Positions 28,921 to 37,729 of a stretch of 64,000 nucleotides of DNA are shown one piece after another (the stretch's first letter is position 1; every line of letters begins with the position of its first letter). Location of the stretch: positions 1 to 64,000 of the forward strand of contig NZ_LGAP01000024.1 in the NCBI RefSeq assembly GCF_001270265.1. The letters run 5' to 3'. Origin of the DNA: Ensifer adhaerens (lineage in GTDB: Bacteria > Pseudomonadota > Alphaproteobacteria > Rhizobiales > Rhizobiaceae). The notes under the pieces are model-generated. The model had not been told where the DNA came from, made no database searches, and saw nothing but the letters and a program-made list of their open reading frames with translations. A program made the translations under genes and the position numbers.

Positions 28921-29022
28921 CTCTAACGGGGTGCCTTCCGACCGCATGGCGGCCGAAGGCTGAGAGGCGTTGAACGCCAACCCGCGGAACCTGATCCGGC
29001 TCATACCGGCGGAGGGATTAGA
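28921..29022 (+). promoter_or_regulatory. TPP riboswitch (THI element)
   Basis: The conserved parts are all present in order: GGGGTGCC, GGCTGAGA, the P4-P5 arm ACCTGATCCGG and the closing ATACCGGCGGAGGGA. P1 pairs TCTAA at 28922-28926 with TTAGA at 29018-29022. It sits 61 nt upstream of the thiB start and should shut off thiamine import when TPP is plentiful. A CCCTTTTCCC run at 29041-29050 could belong to the expression platform. Confidence 0.95.
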
Positions 29023-29083
29023 CGCGATCGGATCGATACGCCCTTTTCCCATGCAACATCATTATTAGGGAGAGGTGCCTGCC

Positions 29084-30112
29084 ATGTCCAATTCATCGCA
29101 ACTGAAGTTCCTTAGCCGGCTAGCGCTTGCCGCGACTGCGAGCCTTGTCTTCGCGGCCAATGCAGTCGCTGCCGAGAAGACACTGACCGTCTACACCTAT
29201 GAAAGCTTCATCACCGAATGGGGGCCGGGTGCCAAGGTCGCCGAAGCCTTTGAAAAGACCTGCGAATGCAAGGTCACCTATGTTGGCGTCGCCGATGGCG
29301 TCGAGCTGCTAACGCGCCTCAAGCTCGAAGGCGCGGCCTCCAAGGCCGACATCGTGCTCGGCCTCGACACCAATCTCGTCGCCGAGGCCAAGGCCACCGG
29401 CTTCTTCGCGCCGCACGGCATCGAAGCAGCCGGCATCAAGGTGCCCGGCAACTTCACCGACGACAGCTTCCTTCCCTATGACTACGGCCATTTCGCCGTC
29501 GTCTATGACACCCAGACTTTGAAGACGCCGCCGAAAAGCCTCAAGGATCTGGTCGAGGGCGACCCGGCGCAAAAGATCGTCATCGAGGATCCTCGCACCT
29601 CGACGCCGGGTCTCGGTCTGCTTCTGTGGGTCAAGGCCGTCTACGGCGACGAGGCGGGCGCCGCCTGGGCCAAGCTTAGGGATCGCGTGCTGACCGTGAC
29701 GCCGGGCTGGTCGGAAGCCTATGGCCTCTTCACCAAGGGCGAGGCGCCGATGGTGCTCTCCTACACGACGTCGCCCGCTTACCACATGGTGGCGGAGAAC
29801 ACCGATCGCTACCAGGCGGCCGCCTTTTCGGAAGGCCACTACATCCAGATCGAAGTCGCCGGCATGACCAAGAGCGCCAAGGAGCCGGATCTTGCCAAGC
29901 AATTTCTCGCCTTCATGACCGGTCCGGAGTTCCAGTCGATCATTCCCACCACCAACTGGATGATGCCGGTCGCAGCGACCAAGGAGCCGCTGCCGGACGC
30001 TTTCGGCAAGCTGGTCAATCCGGAGAAGACCTTCCTGCTACCGTCGGAAGAGGTCGCGGCAAACCGCAAGGCCTGGATCGACGAATGGCTCGCCGCCATG
30101 AGCAAGAACTGA
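29084..30112 (+). CDS. thiB: Thiamine ABC transporter substrate-binding protein
   Basis: Periplasmic thiamine/TPP binding protein of 342 residues with a signal peptide (hydrophobic about 13-28, cleavage near AVA-AE). Family segments include [16 protein letters not shown] at the mature N terminus, [31 protein letters not shown] (split across about 185-215), and the C-terminal [17 protein letters not shown]. The ATG at 29084 has AGGGAGAGG 8 nt upstream; a GTG at 29075 is less likely. It heads thiBPQ behind a TPP riboswitch. Confidence 0.95.
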   Translation: MSNSSQLKFLSRLALAATASLVFAANAVAAEKTLTVYTYESFITEWGPGAKVAEAFEKTCECKVTYVGVADGVELLTRLKLEGAASKADIVLGLDTNLVAEAKATGFFAPHGIEAAGIKVPGNFTDDSFLPYDYGHFAVVYDTQTLKTPPKSLKDLVEGDPAQKIVIEDPRTSTPGLGLLLWVKAVYGDEAGAAWAKLRDRVLTVTPGWSEAYGLFTKGEAPMVLSYTTSPAYHMVAENTDRYQAAAFSEGHYIQIEVAGMTKSAKEPDLAKQFLAFMTGPEFQSIIPTTNWMMPVAATKEPLPDAFGKLVNPEKTFLLPSEEVAANRKAWIDEWLAAMSKN

Positions 30113-30119
30113 GGCGCGT

Positions 30120-31748
30120 TTGTTCGCGCCTGCCGAAAACAGGATCACGATTACCGCCGGGGCCTTGGGCCTTGGCGGCATCCTGCTTTTTGTCGGCCTC
30201 GCAATTGCAGCGCTCCTGCTCCAGAGCGGGGATTTTAGCAATGGCGTGCTGTTCGATGCCTATATCTGGCGGGTGACGCGCTTCACCTTGCTGCAGGCGA
30301 GCCTTTCGACGCTGCTTTCGGTTGTTCTGGCTATTCCGGTCGCGCGGGCACTCGCGCGCCGGACCGCCTTTCCCGGCCGCGTCTGGGTGCTACGGATCAT
30401 GGCCCTGCCGCTCGGCCTGCCGGTGCTGGTCGGCGCACTTGGGTTGATCGAGATCTGGGGCCGTCAGGGCGTGCTCAACACCGCCCTTGGCGGTCTCGGG
30501 CTGCAGCAGCCCGTCAGCATCTATGGCCTCTTCGGCATCCTGCTTGCCCATGTCTTCTTCAACATGCCGCTTGTCGCGCGCCTTTTCCTCGCTGGCCTTG
30601 AGCGGATCCCCTCGGAATATTGGCGAACCGCCGCCAATCTGGGCATGCCGCCGGGCGCACTCTTCCGCTTCGTCGAATGGCCGGTCCTTCGCGGATTGCT
30701 GCCGGGGGCAGCCGGGCTCGTCTTCATGCTCTGCGCCACCAGCTTCACCCTCGTGCTGACGCTCGGAGGCGGGCCTGCCGCCAGCACCATCGAGGTCGCG
30801 ATCTACCAGGCGCTGCGCTTCGATTTCGACCCGCCCCGGGCGATCGCCCTGTCCGCCTTGCAGATCGTCATGACCGGCGTCCTCCTCTTTGCCCTGGCAC
30901 GGCTCGCAACCGAGCCTGCGCAAAGCGCGACCGGGGGTCGGGCCTCCAGGCGCTACGATACAGGGACCGGCCTTTCCTGCGTGGCGGATTTTGGCTGGAT
31001 CCTATTCTCGCTGCTCTTCGTCGGGGCACCTCTGATGGCCGTCCTCAGTTCTGGGCTGCGAGCGGACCTGGTGAAGCTTGCGGGCGACCCCACTGTCCAT
31101 CGTGCCCTCATCACCAGCATCGTCATCGCCGTCCTCTCGGCATTCGTCTGCGTCAGCATTGCCGCCGCGATGATCCGCGCCGCAGGTACTGTTGTGGCGC
31201 GTCGCCGCGCCCCGACCTTGGCGAGGGCCTTTGCCGGCACTGTCACCGCCAGCACATCGCTGGTGCTGCTGGTGCCGCCGGTCGTGCTCGGCGCCGGGTG
31301 GTTCCTGCTTCTGCGCCCCTTCGGTGACGTCGCCCGCTTTGCCCCGGCCATCGTCGTCGCCATCAATGCGTTGATGGCCCTGCCCTTCGTGCACCGGATC
31401 CTGGCCCCGGCGATGGCGACGCATGCCGCGCGCACCGACCGGCTGACCGCGAGCCTTGGCATCCGCGGTTTCGATCGCCTGCGATGGATCGACCTGCCAC
31501 CGCTCAGAAAACCCTTGCTGATGGCCTTCTCCTTCGCCATGGCGCTGTCGCTCGGCGACCTTGGCGCCGTGGCGCTGTTCGGTTCGCAGGACATGGTCAC
31601 GCTTCCGTGGCTGCTCTACAGCCGGATGGGTAGCTATCGCACCGCGGATGCGGCCGGTCTTGCGCTTTTCCTCGGCCTCATCTGCCTGATCTTCACCATG
31701 CTCGGCACGGCCGGCGACAGGCGCTTGCCGGAAGGACGAAACGCATGA
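30120..31748 (+). CDS. thiP: Thiamine ABC transporter permease
   Basis: Inner-membrane permease of 542 residues built as two fused halves, each with about six helices and an EAA-type loop (EYWRTAANLGMPPGALFRFV in the first half, ASLGIRGFDRLRWIDLPPL in the second). Fused ThiP permeases of this size are normal. Translation begins at TTG, 7 nt after the thiB stop, with GAGGCG just upstream. It overlaps thiQ by 4 nt. Confidence 0.94.
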   Translation: MFAPAENRITITAGALGLGGILLFVGLAIAALLLQSGDFSNGVLFDAYIWRVTRFTLLQASLSTLLSVVLAIPVARALARRTAFPGRVWVLRIMALPLGLPVLVGALGLIEIWGRQGVLNTALGGLGLQQPVSIYGLFGILLAHVFFNMPLVARLFLAGLERIPSEYWRTAANLGMPPGALFRFVEWPVLRGLLPGAAGLVFMLCATSFTLVLTLGGGPAASTIEVAIYQALRFDFDPPRAIALSALQIVMTGVLLFALARLATEPAQSATGGRASRRYDTGTGLSCVADFGWILFSLLFVGAPLMAVLSSGLRADLVKLAGDPTVHRALITSIVIAVLSAFVCVSIAAAMIRAAGTVVARRRAPTLARAFAGTVTASTSLVLLVPPVVLGAGWFLLLRPFGDVARFAPAIVVAINALMALPFVHRILAPAMATHAARTDRLTASLGIRGFDRLRWIDLPPLRKPLLMAFSFAMALSLGDLGAVALFGSQDMVTLPWLLYSRMGSYRTADAAGLALFLGLICLIFTMLGTAGDRRLPEGRNA

Positions 31749-32461
31749 GTTCCCAAGCGGCAGTAGAGCTCGTGGGCGTCGATATCCGTTACGACACCAC
31801 GGCGCTTCACTTCGATTGCAGCATTGAGCCGGGCGGCATCGTCGCGGTTGCCGGCGCGTCCGGGTCGGGAAAGTCGACGCTGTTTCACGTCATCGCCGGC
31901 TTCGAGGAGCCGGACCGGGGAGAGATTCGCATTCTCGGCAAGACGATGGCAGGCCGGGCGCCGGCGGAACGGCCCGTTTCCGTGGTCTTCCAGGACAACA
32001 ATCTGTTTGCGCATCTCGATGTCGCCACCAATGTCGGCTTCGGCGTCAGCCCCTCGCTTCGCCTGTCGGCGAAAGATCGCACACGGATAGACGACGCCCT
32101 TGGCCGTGTCGGTCTGGATGGCTTCGGCAGACGCCTGCCGCCGACACTATCCGGCGGCGAACGTCAACGTGTGGCGCTGGCGCGCGCCTTGGTGCGACGC
32201 CGTCCGCTGCTGCTGCTGGACGAGCCATTTGCCGCTCTCGATCCGGGCATGAGAGCCGGCATGCGCGCACTGCTGCAAGATCTGCATGATCAGGAGAACA
32301 ACACGATCCTGATGATCACGCACCATCCCGATGACGTGAGGGCTCTGGCCGATAGCGTGCTTTTTCTGGACCAGGGGCGTATCATCGCCCATGACCCGGT
32401 CGAGCGCTTTCTTGAACGACGCGACATGGCGGCCATCAACCGCTTTCTCGGCAACGCGTGA
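31745..32461 (+). CDS. thiQ: Thiamine ABC transporter ATPase
   Basis: ATPase of the thiamine importer, 238 residues. Walker A GASGSGKST, Q-loop FQDNNLFAHLDVATNVGFG, signature LSGGERQRVALARAL, Walker B LLLLDEPFAALDP and the switch His of MITHHPDD are intact. The FAHLDVATNVGFG stretch is typical of ThiQ. It is last in the riboswitch-controlled operon. Confidence 0.95.
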   Translation: MSSQAAVELVGVDIRYDTTALHFDCSIEPGGIVAVAGASGSGKSTLFHVIAGFEEPDRGEIRILGKTMAGRAPAERPVSVVFQDNNLFAHLDVATNVGFGVSPSLRLSAKDRTRIDDALGRVGLDGFGRRLPPTLSGGERQRVALARALVRRRPLLLLDEPFAALDPGMRAGMRALLQDLHDQENNTILMITHHPDDVRALADSVLFLDQGRIIAHDPVERFLERRDMAAINRFLGNA

Positions 32462-32700
32462 TGCGATATGGAATTTTGCCGCACGCAGCGCTTCGCCACA
32501 ATTTGACCGCCGCGCCATGCGACGCGCGGACTATCCGGCCGGAGCAACGCGAATATTCGCGCATCCGTTGCTGTGATACCACGGGGCAACTATTTCTACC
32601 GGGGTAAACTAGGCAGGTGGCGCTGAAATCAGATACAGCAAGACCTGGGCTGGAATACTCGCGCCGGATCGGACGTATCCGGCTGAAAAAGTAAGACTTT

Positions 32701-32735
32701 CAACGCCACCGAGTTACCATGGTGGGGTGGCGTTG
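32701..32735 (+). promoter_or_regulatory. Stable hairpin in the leader of the M48 protease gene
   Basis: A perfect 10-bp stem CAACGCCACC / GGTGGCGTTG with a 15-nt loop ends 20 nt before the start codon at 32756. It could affect translation or mRNA stability. The remaining spacer from 32462 shows no gene. Confidence 0.4.
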
Positions 32736-32755
32736 GACGGGAAACGGGCTGAGGC

Positions 32756-34267
32756 ATGGAAAGTCATACAGTCAGAAACGACCGGTTCCCGCCCAAGCGC
32801 GGAGGCATCCGGACACGTGCTGTGGTTGCATTGCTTGCGACGACGCTGCTTTCCGCCTGCCAGTCGGTGATCGAGCAGACCTACGAGCCGACCGTATCAC
32901 CGTCCTCCAATCCGCAGATCGTCGACGAAGTCCAGAAGAACGACCCCCGTGCCCAGCTCGGCGCGCGCGAACACCCGCGCATCGTCGCCAGCTACGGTGG
33001 GGAGTACAAGGACGCAAAGACGGAGCGGCTGGTGGCGCGCATCGCCGGTGCGCTGACGGCCGTCTCGGAGAACCCGCAGCAGTCCTACCGCATCACCATC
33101 CTCAATTCCCCGGCGATCAACGCCTTTGCGCTGCCCGGCGGCTATCTCTATGTCACCCGCGGCCTGCTGGCGCTTGCCAATGACGCGTCCGAGGTTGCGG
33201 CCGTGCTGTCGCATGAAATGGCGCACGTCACCGCCAACCATGGCATCGAGCGCCAGCAACGCGAGGAAGCGGAAGTCATCGCCAGCCGTGTCGTCTCCGA
33301 GGTGCTTTCCTCGGATCTCGCCGGCAAGCAGGCACTGGCGCGCGGCAAGCTGCGTCTGGCCGCCTTCTCCCGTAACCAGGAGCTCCAGGCCGACGTCATC
33401 GGCGTACGCATGCTTGGCGAAGCCGGCTACGACCCCTATGCGGCGGCGCGCTTCCTCGATTCCATGGCCGCCTATAGCCGCTTCTCCGCCGTTGATCCGG
33501 AAGCCGACCAGAGCCTCGACTTTCTTTCCAGCCACCCGAACGCCCCGCAACGCGTCGATCTCGCGCGCCGGCACGCGCGTGCGTTTGGCGCCGAAGGCAC
33601 CAGCGGCGATCGCGGCCGCGACTATTATCTCGCCGGCATCGATGGGCTGCTCTATGGCGACAGCCCGCAGGAAGGCTATGTCCGCGGCCAGACCTTCATG
33701 CACGGCCAGCTCGGCATCCGGTTCGACGTGCCGACCGGCTTCCAGATCGACAACAAGGCGGAAGCGGTTCTGGCAACGGGGCCCGGCGACGTGGCGGTCC
33801 GCTTTGACGGCATCGCCGATACGGCCCGCAAGAGCCTGACGGATTACATCGCCAGCGGCTGGGTGACCGGCCTGCAGCCCGACACCATCCGCCCGACCAG
33901 CGTCAACGGCCTTGAGGCCGCAACCGCACGCGCCTCCGCTGATCGCTGGGATTTCGACGTCACCGTCGTGCGCATCGACAACCGCATCTACCGCTTCCTG
34001 ACCGCCGTTCCAAAGGGATCGCGCGCGCTGGAACCGACGGCCAACCAGCTGCGCGCGTCGTTCCGCAAGATGACGCCAGCCGAAGCACAGTCGCTGAAGC
34101 CGCTGCGCATCCGCGTCGCCGTCGTCAAGCCCGGAGAGACGATTGCCACGCTGTCAGCCCGGATGATGGGTACCGACCGCAAGCTCGATCTGTTCCGGCT
34201 GATCAACGCCATGCAGGTCACCTCGACGATCAAGCCGGGCGACCGGGTCAAGATCATTTCCGAGTAA
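32756..34267 (+). CDS. M48 family metalloprotease lipoprotein
   Basis: Envelope zinc protease of 503 residues. A lipobox LSAC puts the lipidated Cys at 35. The zinc motif HEMAH is at 153-157, and the third ligand lies in NQELQADVIGVRML. The part after about 300 is a second beta-rich domain, ending in a LysM-like segment (VKPGETIATLSARMMG to IKPGDRVKII) that may bind peptidoglycan. This combination resembles BepA/LoiP-type proteases that check outer membrane assembly. It is monocistronic with a likely terminator. Confidence 0.92.
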   Translation: MESHTVRNDRFPPKRGGIRTRAVVALLATTLLSACQSVIEQTYEPTVSPSSNPQIVDEVQKNDPRAQLGAREHPRIVASYGGEYKDAKTERLVARIAGALTAVSENPQQSYRITILNSPAINAFALPGGYLYVTRGLLALANDASEVAAVLSHEMAHVTANHGIERQQREEAEVIASRVVSEVLSSDLAGKQALARGKLRLAAFSRNQELQADVIGVRMLGEAGYDPYAAARFLDSMAAYSRFSAVDPEADQSLDFLSSHPNAPQRVDLARRHARAFGAEGTSGDRGRDYYLAGIDGLLYGDSPQEGYVRGQTFMHGQLGIRFDVPTGFQIDNKAEAVLATGPGDVAVRFDGIADTARKSLTDYIASGWVTGLQPDTIRPTSVNGLEAATARASADRWDFDVTVVRIDNRIYRFLTAVPKGSRALEPTANQLRASFRKMTPAEAQSLKPLRIRVAVVKPGETIATLSARMMGTDRKLDLFRLINAMQVTSTIKPGDRVKIISE

Positions 34268-34273
34268 ACGCCA

Positions 34274-34310
34274 ACGGCGCCGCACCATCCCTGGTCCGAC
34301 GCCGTCTTTT
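34274..34310 (+). terminator. Possible terminator after the M48 gene
   Basis: ACGGCG and CGCCGT arms enclose a 20-nt loop and are followed by CTTTT, starting 7 nt after the stop. The stem is short for the loop. Confidence 0.45.
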
Positions 34311-34461
34311 ACCAACCTGTGCTGATTTTGCATCGAAGAGGCGAATGCATTTGCCGTGCATTGAGCACGTTGACGCATTCAGTCCTCGGCCCGCTTGCAG
34401 AACTGCACCGTCGCTTGCTCCCCCGTCCATTGACGGAAGATCGCTTTGCACTTCTCCTGGA

Positions 34462-34506
34462 GCAGGTCGCGCAAAAGTGCGCAGCGGTTTTGCGATAACG
34501 ACCTGC
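34462..34506. repeat. Rhizobial dispersed repeat with dyad
   Basis: The arms GCAGGTCG and CGACCTGC enclose a second dyad CGCAAAA / TTTTGCG. The string GTGCGCAGCGGTTTTGCG within it is a common rhizobial spacer element. It lies in the 304-nt gap between the M48 gene and rpoH2, which otherwise holds no gene. Confidence 0.55.
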
Positions 34507-34571
34507 GCAAAAGCAAGAGCTTAAAGCGCAGTAAGCGAATCTGAAGATCGCGGCGCGCTTTAGAAGCGCCC

Positions 34572-35438
34572 TCAGTGCGCCATGGATGTCAGCGCCGGGG
34601 CCTTGGTGGCGAGTGCCGCCCGCAGCTTTTCGAGCGCGCGCGTCTCGATCTGGCGGACCCGCTCCTTGGAGATGCCGAGGTCGAGCCCCAGTTCCTCCAG
34701 CGTTGCACCTTCCTCCGACAGACGTCGGGCGCGGATGATCCTCATCTCGCGCTCGGTCAGTGCACCCATGGCGTCACGGAGCCAGATGCGGGCGCGCTCG
34801 CCGTCGATCATGTCGCTCACCTGTTCGTCAGGCAGCGGCGCATCGCTTGCGAGAAAATCGAGCCGCTCTCCACCATCGGAATCCGCGCCGCCCACCGGTG
34901 CCTGCAGCGAGGTGTCGCTGCCCGACAGGCGGGCATCCATGGTCTGGACGTCGGCAATGCTGACCCCGAGGGCAGCCGCAATTTCCTCATGCATAGCCTG
35001 CGATGTGAGCTGGCGGTCGCCTTGCGCAAGCCGCGCGCGCAGTCGGCGAAGATTGAAGAACAGCGCCTTCTGGGCCGAGCTGGTGCCGCCGCGAACGATC
35101 GACCAATTGCGCAGCACATAGTCCTGCATCGAGGCACGGATCCACCATGTCGCGTAGGTCGAGAAGCGCACTTCACGGCTGGGCTCGAAGCGTGCGGCGG
35201 CCTCGAGCAGGCCGATATGCCCTTCCTGGACGAGATCGCCCATTGGCAGGCCGAAATTGCGGAACTTTGCCGCCATGGAAATGACCAGCCGCATATGCGA
35301 CATGGCGATCTTGTTGCGGGCATCCTGATCGTGATCGTTTCGCCAGGCCTTTGCCAATGCGTGCTCTTCTTCACGCTCGAGATAAGGTGCCTCCATCGCA
35401 ATCTTGATCATGCGCCTGTCTGCTGTGAGAGTCCTCAT
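34572..35438 (-). CDS. rpoH2: RNA polymerase sigma-32 factor RpoH2
   Basis: Alternative sigma factor of the heat-shock family, 288 residues from the chosen start. Region 2 reads GDLVQEGHIGLLEAAARFEP and then FSTYATWWIRASMQDYVL; region 4 ends with LGISKERVRQIETRALEKLR. The RpoH-box-like stretch lies around RGGTSSAQKALFFNLRRLR. The second-type rhizobial RpoH is used in general and stationary-phase stress rather than as the main heat-shock factor. I chose ATG 35438, which has GGAG 6 nt upstream; the frame is open further, to 35576. Confidence 0.88.
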   Translation of the reverse strand: MRTLTADRRMIKIAMEAPYLEREEEHALAKAWRNDHDQDARNKIAMSHMRLVISMAAKFRNFGLPMGDLVQEGHIGLLEAAARFEPSREVRFSTYATWWIRASMQDYVLRNWSIVRGGTSSAQKALFFNLRRLRARLAQGDRQLTSQAMHEEIAAALGVSIADVQTMDARLSGSDTSLQAPVGGADSDGGERLDFLASDAPLPDEQVSDMIDGERARIWLRDAMGALTEREMRIIRARRLSEEGATLEELGLDLGISKERVRQIETRALEKLRAALATKAPALTSMAH

Positions 35439-35728
35439 CGATCGCTCCATGGCGGGCGCCTGGACGCCGCTAACGGGTGAAGTCCAAGGGCCGGACGGAG
35501 GAACCCGACCGGCGCCGGCGGCGGCTGGTGCGATGACACCGAAGCTTGAAGAAACGGTGCAGCGCCCTACTTCCAAACTACGAAGCTGAATTCTGACAGA
35601 AGATCACAGGACCCAGATCGCCCCGGCAGGAAAGCGGCGCATCCCTGCCGGCCTTGATAAATGCGCTTCGGCGCAAAAAGTTCCCTCGCCCGGACGAAAA
35701 ACCTCAAAGCGAGAGCACTCAAAACGAA

Positions 35729-35754
35729 AAAGCCCGGCGCGATGGCCGGGCTTT
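35729..35754 (-). terminator. Terminator after carD
   Basis: An AAAGCCCGGC / GCCGGGCTTT stem with a 6-nt loop. On the minus strand it ends in TTTTTCGTTTT, 33 nt beyond the carD stop. Confidence 0.88.
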
Positions 35755-35786
35755 GTCTTGTCGTGATGGGGAAGGACTGGCGCTCT

Positions 35787-36356
35787 TTAAGCTGCCTCGT
35801 CCTGGGCGTCGTCTTCTTCGATCGCCTTGCCGCGCTTCGGACCCTTGTTAAGATTGGCTTCGACCAGGCGAACAGCCTCGGTCTCGGACATCTTGTTCAC
35901 GGCCGCGATTTCGCGCGCCATACGGTCGAGGGCAGCTTCATAGAGCTGGCGTTCGGAATAGGACTGCTCCGGCTGGTTTTCGGCGCGGTAGAGGTCGCGC
36001 ACGACTTCTGCGATCGAGATCAGATCGCCGGAATTGATCTTGGCATCGTATTCCTGTGCGCGGCGCGACCACATGGTCCGCTTCACGCGAGCCTTGCCCT
36101 GCACAACCTTCAACGCGCGATCGACGAAATCGGTCTCCGAGAGCTTGCGCATGCCGATGCTGACGGCCTTGGCGACCGGCACCTTCAGGCGCATCTTGTC
36201 CTTTTCGAAATCGATGACAAAAAGCTCAAGCTTCATGCCGGCAACTTCCTGCTCCTCGATAGCAACGATCTGTCCGACGCCATGGGCCGGATAGACAATC
36301 GATTCACCGGTCTTGAAGCCGTGGCGTGTCGAAGATTTTTTCTGCTGGGTCGTCAT
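35787..36356 (-). CDS. carD: CarD family transcriptional regulator
   Basis: RNA-polymerase-binding regulator of 189 residues. The N-terminal RNAP-interaction domain begins FKTGESIVYPAHGVGQIVAI and continues through LFVIDFEKDKMRLKVP. The helical C-terminal domain holds WSRRAQEYDAKINSGD and the conserved IAEVVRDLYR. CarD proteins stabilise open promoter complexes, often at rRNA promoters. The start at MTTQQKKSS fits the family; the open frame upstream does not. A TTGATT / ATAGGG promoter-like pair sits at about 36605-36635. Confidence 0.93.
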   Translation of the reverse strand: MTTQQKKSSTRHGFKTGESIVYPAHGVGQIVAIEEQEVAGMKLELFVIDFEKDKMRLKVPVAKAVSIGMRKLSETDFVDRALKVVQGKARVKRTMWSRRAQEYDAKINSGDLISIAEVVRDLYRAENQPEQSYSERQLYEAALDRMAREIAAVNKMSETEAVRLVEANLNKGPKRGKAIEEDDAQDEAA

Positions 36357-36768
36357 TCGTTTCAAAAACTCCCTGTTTCGCACCCGGCCATTCTTGGCCG
36401 GGGCCGGGTCAGTGAGGCCCGGGATAGACGGGGATACCGCCGGGTGGGTCCATCCTGGTCCGTCCAAAGGAACGCAAACAGTCCCATCAAACGCGGTCAC
36501 AATAGAGAGACGCAACGATGCGTATCTTGAAAAGCCGCGCTGTGGAGATCGTTTGCTTTCGTGAGGTTTTCGGGCGCGCAAAAACACCCTCTGTGGATCA
36601 GTAGAAGGACCCTATCACAAAAAACTGCGGAAATCAATAATTTGCTGCATGGCAGCCATCAAGCCGCCATTCTCGCAGTTGCGAGGGCGGAGCCTGATTT
36701 TCCCCAGATTTGACGCTGGGGTCACTATCGTTTCGTCAGCCTCGGCGAACGGACCGGAACCGAACGTC
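36357..36768. other. Spacer between carD and fdxA
   Basis: About 412 nt with no credible gene. It should contain the carD promoter (TTGATT, 16-nt spacer, GATAGGGT on the minus strand near 36615). A CCCCAG / CTGGGG 6-bp hairpin near 36701-36720 may end the fdxA transcript, though without a T-tract. Confidence 0.4.
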
Positions 36769-37107
36769 TCAGTCGCCCTGACCAGGTTCGGCAGAGAAGT
36801 ACTTCTCGTACTTGCCTTCGACCCCGTCCATTTCCTTGGCTTCCGGCATCGCATCGCGCTTGATGGTGACGTTTGGCCACTTGGTGGCAAAATCCGCGTT
36901 CACTTTCAACCACATATCAAGGCCCGGCTCGGTATCGGGCTTGATCGCCTCGGCAGGACATTCCGGCTCGCAGACGCCGCAATCGATGCATTCGTCGGGA
37001 TGAATGACGAGAAAATTCTCGCCTTCGTAGAAGCAGTCCACCGGGCAGACTTCAACGCAATCCATGTACTTGCAGCGAATGCAATTGTCGGTCACGACAT
37101 ACGTCAT
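36769..37107 (-). CDS. fdxA: Seven-iron ferredoxin FdxA
   Basis: Electron-transfer protein of 112 residues carrying one [3Fe-4S] and one [4Fe-4S] cluster. The cysteines are C9, C12, C17, C21 and C25 in the first motif region, and C40, C43, C46 and C50 in the second. This is the Azotobacter ferredoxin I pattern, with the C-terminal extension typical of proteobacterial FdxA. GGAG lies 7 nt before the ATG. The redox partner is not evident from context. Confidence 0.95.
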   Translation of the reverse strand: MTYVVTDNCIRCKYMDCVEVCPVDCFYEGENFLVIHPDECIDCGVCEPECPAEAIKPDTEPGLDMWLKVNADFATKWPNVTIKRDAMPEAKEMDGVEGKYEKYFSAEPGQGD

Positions 37108-37308
37108 GAGGTACTCCAGCCAAGGCTCACGTTTGATGGCGGACGGCAATCAATGGTGATGCTCATGTCCGCGCATGCTAGGAATGTCCGGCGCGCATAG
37201 CTGCCGAAGCAAGACCGATGCACCCAACGTGGGTTGTCAGGTAAAGGCTTTATGGACCCTTTGCAAGAATATTCAATGCGCGAAACGCCGCGCTGAAGGC
37301 AGAGTTTT

Positions 37309-37722
37309 CTAATCGTCGAGCGGATTGAAACCCGGCTTCAGCCGGTCGGTTTCGCGCCGCTCTTTCTTGGTGGGGCGCCCGGCTCCAGGCTCACGCGTCG
37401 CCAGGTCGAAAGCCGACAGTTTTTCCCGCGGCACCAACGGCGTCAGGTCCTCGTAGAGCAGCCGCGCCTCCTCGTAAGGACCGCGCCGCTCGCCGGGCAA
37501 AAGCACCCGCACGATCACGTCGCGCCGCTCGAGCGACAAGGTGAGCACATCGCCAACCTTCACCTGGAAGGAAGATTGCTTCACCCGTTCGTCGTTAACA
37601 GTGGCGTGCCCCGCCTCGATCGCCTTTTGGGCGAGCGAGCGGGACTTCAACAGGCGCGTGAAGAACAGCCATTTGTCGAGACGCTGGCGCGATGCCGGGT
37701 TGGACGTTGACTGTTTCTCCAT
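37309..37722 (-). CDS. S4-domain RNA-binding protein (HslR-like)
   Basis: Small basic protein of 137 residues with an N-terminal S4 RNA-binding domain (QRLDKWLFFTRLLKSRSLAQ to about residue 75) and a charged C-terminal tail. HslR/Hsp15 homologues bind the 50S subunit carrying a stalled nascent chain. It starts 7 nt after the helicase gene on the same strand, so the two RNA-acting proteins are probably co-expressed. Confidence 0.92.
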   Translation of the reverse strand: MEKQSTSNPASRQRLDKWLFFTRLLKSRSLAQKAIEAGHATVNDERVKQSSFQVKVGDVLTLSLERRDVIVRVLLPGERRGPYEEARLLYEDLTPLVPREKLSAFDLATREPGAGRPTKKERRETDRLKPGFNPLDD

Positions 37723-37729
37723 GGCGTTC

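Noticed and set aside
36649-36900. Short frames between carD and fdxA
   Set aside because: They overlap the fdxA coding end on the opposite strand or in another frame and have no ribosome sites.
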